Assembly: GCA_038244585.1 (NCBI GenBank)
Contig: JBBRTI010000017.1
Location: 1 to 16,199, forward strand
Direction: 5' to 3'
Origin: UBA4664 sp038244585
Lineage (GTDB): Bacteria > Patescibacteriota > Saccharimonadia > UBA4664
DNA: 16,199 nt
Shown: positions 14,746 through 16,199 of the stretch, in pieces
How the letters are laid out: every line of letters begins with the position of its first letter
How positions within the stretch are numbered: the first letter of the stretch is position 1
Made by a program: the position numbers and the translations under genes
The notes under the pieces: generated by a model
What the model was told of the DNA's origin: nothing
The model's input: the letters and a program-made list of their open reading frames with translations, nothing else
Database searches by the model: none

Positions 14746-14780
14746 GAGCCTAACTCATCAAAAATAAGAGCTTTTGGCTC
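14746..14780 (-). promoter_or_regulatory. Possible alternative-pairing leader of gyrB
   Basis: In the gyrB leader GAGC (14780-14777) can pair with GCTC (14771-14768), followed by TTATTTTTG, a short terminator-like stem. The same GAGCC can instead pair with GGCTC (14750-14746). The two pairings exclude each other, as in attenuators, but the stems are only 4-5 bp. Confidence 0.2.
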
Positions 14781-14790
14781 ACCTGTACCC

Positions 14791-14819
14791 ATTATAGCGC
14801 TTACCCCACGCCTCGGCAA
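14791..14819 (-). promoter_or_regulatory. Promoter of gyrB-gyrA
   Basis: TTGCCG (14819-14814) and a perfect TATAAT (14796-14791) are 17 bases apart on the minus strand, giving a leader of about 70 bases before gyrB. This is the best promoter in the window. Confidence 0.75.
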
Positions 14820-14908
14820 TCCTATGCAGGCACGCTTGTTGCATCATGCCATTGTGGTAAAGCCGGCCGTGGCCTATCATTAAGCTAATGGTTTAATTTG
14901 CGGGTATT

Positions 14909-16199
14909 ATGTACAAACAAATCGTGTCAAAACTCTCACTGTCCCCGTCTGCTACGGCAGATTTAGCCTTTTATTCCCGACGTCTCAAGAAAGAAAGCGT
15001 CACCCGGACCTTTTCGGCGATTGCCGCTGTCCTGGTAGTGGGTCTGCAGTTCGCCACAATCCTGGCGCCGCCCGCAACGTCTAATGCCGCCTCGCCCAAT
15101 GATATCGTCTACGGCGGCATTACTTCCAAGAGCGACCTGTTGAATCGGTATGATGCGTCGGCCGAGCTTAAGGCTCTCTACACAAAGTTCGGCATCGCCC
15201 GTACCGACATTGTCGCCTCGACAACCGGAACCATTCATTCCAGTGACACCACGCTGCATTCTGTCGGCCGCACCCGTCACTGGGCTGATGACACGGTAAT
15301 TACCACGAACCTAGGTACTTACTACGGTCGAGTTCTCCACAAATGGGATACCGGTGCCAGTTCTACTTACCAGGTCATCCAGGGTAAGCGCTCAGCCGAC
15401 GGCGGGTATTTCGCGGTGATGATGCTGTGCGGCAATATCGTCTACCGGAACATCCCCGCGCCCAAGCCGACACCGACGCCTACTCCCAAGCTGACGCCGG
15501 TTCCAACCCCCAAGCCTACGCCGACTCCGACCCCTAAACCGACGACTACACCTCTTAAGCCGACCCCGACAGCAGTCAGTCTTGCCTGTGTCGACCTCAA
15601 AGGCAATGTAACCGCAGGCGAAGCTCCGGTAGCCGTCGACTACACCGGCCAAGGTACGGCCAGCGGCCAGACAGTCGCCTCCTATATGTTCAACTTCGGC
15701 GATAGTACTAGTGAGACAACCACGGTCCCGACGACCTCGCACACCTACAACACTTCCGGCAAGTTTGTCGCCACCCTGTTGGTCAAAGGTTCCAAAGGAA
15801 CCGTATCGCCGGCAATCCCCGCCTGTTCCTTCACTGTTACCGTGACCTCGCCTCCGGCAGCTTTTACCAAGCATAAGTCGGCGCTCAACCTGACTCAGAA
15901 CACCGACGCTACTCAGCAGCCCGCCCACGCCGGTGACCTCATCCGTTACTCCCTCGACACCAAGAATATCGGCGGAACGTCGGAAAACTACAGCGTCGTC
16001 GAGCACATCGAGGATATCACCGAATACGCCGACGTCACCGATGCAGGCGGAGCCGTCATCGCCGGGTCCGTCATGACCTGGCCCAGCGTGGTCATCAAGC
16101 CCGGCCAGACCCTCACCAAAACCTTCACCGTCAAAGTCAAAGACCCCATCCCGGCCACTCCCGTCGGCCTGTCCGACCGCTACTCCTACGACCTCCGTA
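14909..16199 (+). CDS. Membrane-anchored PKD/DUF11 surface protein (3' partial)
   Basis: An open frame of 430 codons runs from the ATG at 14909 off the right end. It has a basic N-terminus with FYSRRLKKE (21-29), a hydrophobic segment (about 34-54), and a ~120-residue domain (63-182, with WDTGASSTYQVIQ and CGNIVYR). I remember this domain at the N-terminus of many Saccharibacteria surface proteins. A Pro/Thr linker follows (184-221), then a PKD-like beta domain (224-313, FNFGDST and HTYNTSGKF) and a DUF11-like domain (about 321-415, RYSLDTKNIGGTSENYSV and PGQTLTKTFTVKV). More domains may lie beyond the edge. It is divergent from gyrB. No good ribosome-binding site is seen; TTTAAT (14892-14897) could be a -10 box only 11 bases before the ATG. 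Likely a surface adhesin or scaffold. Confidence 0.88.
   Translation, partial: MYKQIVSKLSLSPSATADLAFYSRRLKKESVTRTFSAIAAVLVVGLQFATILAPPATSNAASPNDIVYGGITSKSDLLNRYDASAELKALYTKFGIARTDIVASTTGTIHSSDTTLHSVGRTRHWADDTVITTNLGTYYGRVLHKWDTGASSTYQVIQGKRSADGGYFAVMMLCGNIVYRNIPAPKPTPTPTPKLTPVPTPKPTPTPTPKPTTTPLKPTPTAVSLACVDLKGNVTAGEAPVAVDYTGQGTASGQTVASYMFNFGDSTSETTTVPTTSHTYNTSGKFVATLLVKGSKGTVSPAIPACSFTVTVTSPPAAFTKHKSALNLTQNTDATQQPAHAGDLIRYSLDTKNIGGTSENYSVVEHIEDITEYADVTDAGGAVIAGSVMTWPSVVIKPGQTLTKTFTVKVKDPIPATPVGLSDRYSYDLR
15458..15571 (+). repeat. Pro/Thr/Lys linker repeats
   Basis: Codons 184-221 of the PKD protein are a run of PTPTPK-type repeats with degenerate third bases. This points to selection on the protein rather than recent DNA slippage. 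Similar linkers occur in three other proteins of the window. Confidence 0.85.

Noticed and set aside
15392..16006. Minus-strand frame of 204 codons
   Set aside because: Arg/Gly-rich antisense of the PKD/DUF11 protein, which has coherent domains on the plus strand.

Overview
The window looks like part of the chromosome of a member of the Candidate Phyla Radiation (Patescibacteria). Saccharibacteria (TM7) is my best guess. The reasons are: an N-terminal domain on the right-hand partial gene that I remember from surface proteins of that group; compact, surface-protein-rich coding; a DUF212-family protein with an extra membrane half; and secreted Asn/Thr/Gly-rich repeat proteins. The phylum call rests on memory, not a search. 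TGA ends one gene (the 309-aa protein), which fits the standard bacterial code and argues against the TGA=Gly code of Gracilibacteria/SR1.

Layout, left to right. (1) 1-376: the 5' end of a 16S rRNA gene on the minus strand, preceded in transcription order by a ~330-base leader/promoter region (377-708) rich in stem-loops. (2) 709-3700: two minus-strand genes for single-pass surface proteins. They differ at the N-terminus but share a C-terminal module, a membrane segment and an identical nine-residue tail (YIRSKYYDL). (3) 3750-4589: a DUF212 (divergent PAP2-like) membrane protein with a ~130-residue extension. (4) 4707-9860: five minus-strand genes for exported proteins. Three of them (772, 194 and 225 aa) carry four, two and one copies of what looks like the same TG.S.N...SGN...NT..G.V..G.A repeat superfamily. 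Two others (147 and 309 aa) are orphan exported proteins. The first two genes overlap (ATGA), most junctions have good ribosome-binding sites, and three intercistronic stem-loops lack U-tracts. This looks like a dedicated extracellular structure or adhesin operon. (5) 10049-14715: gyrB-gyrA, a tight two-gene operon with its own promoter and a terminator after gyrA. (6) 14909-16199: a divergent plus-strand gene, cut by the window end, for a membrane-anchored PKD/DUF11 surface protein.

How it fits together. Everything between the gyrase operon and the rRNA gene reads towards the rRNA gene, and nearly all of it is cell-envelope material. The likely regulatory entry point is the 9861-9990 spacer. 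It contains a perfect CRP-type dyad (TGTGA-N6-TCACA) nested inside a second 9-bp inverted repeat, just upstream of the first gene of the repeat-protein operon. The most interesting candidate system is this operon: small repeat subunits of one and two units, a large four-unit repeat protein with a membrane anchor, and accessory secreted proteins. It could build a surface fibre, amyloid-like matrix or attachment layer, but that function is inference; no assay or family assignment can be made from the sequence alone.
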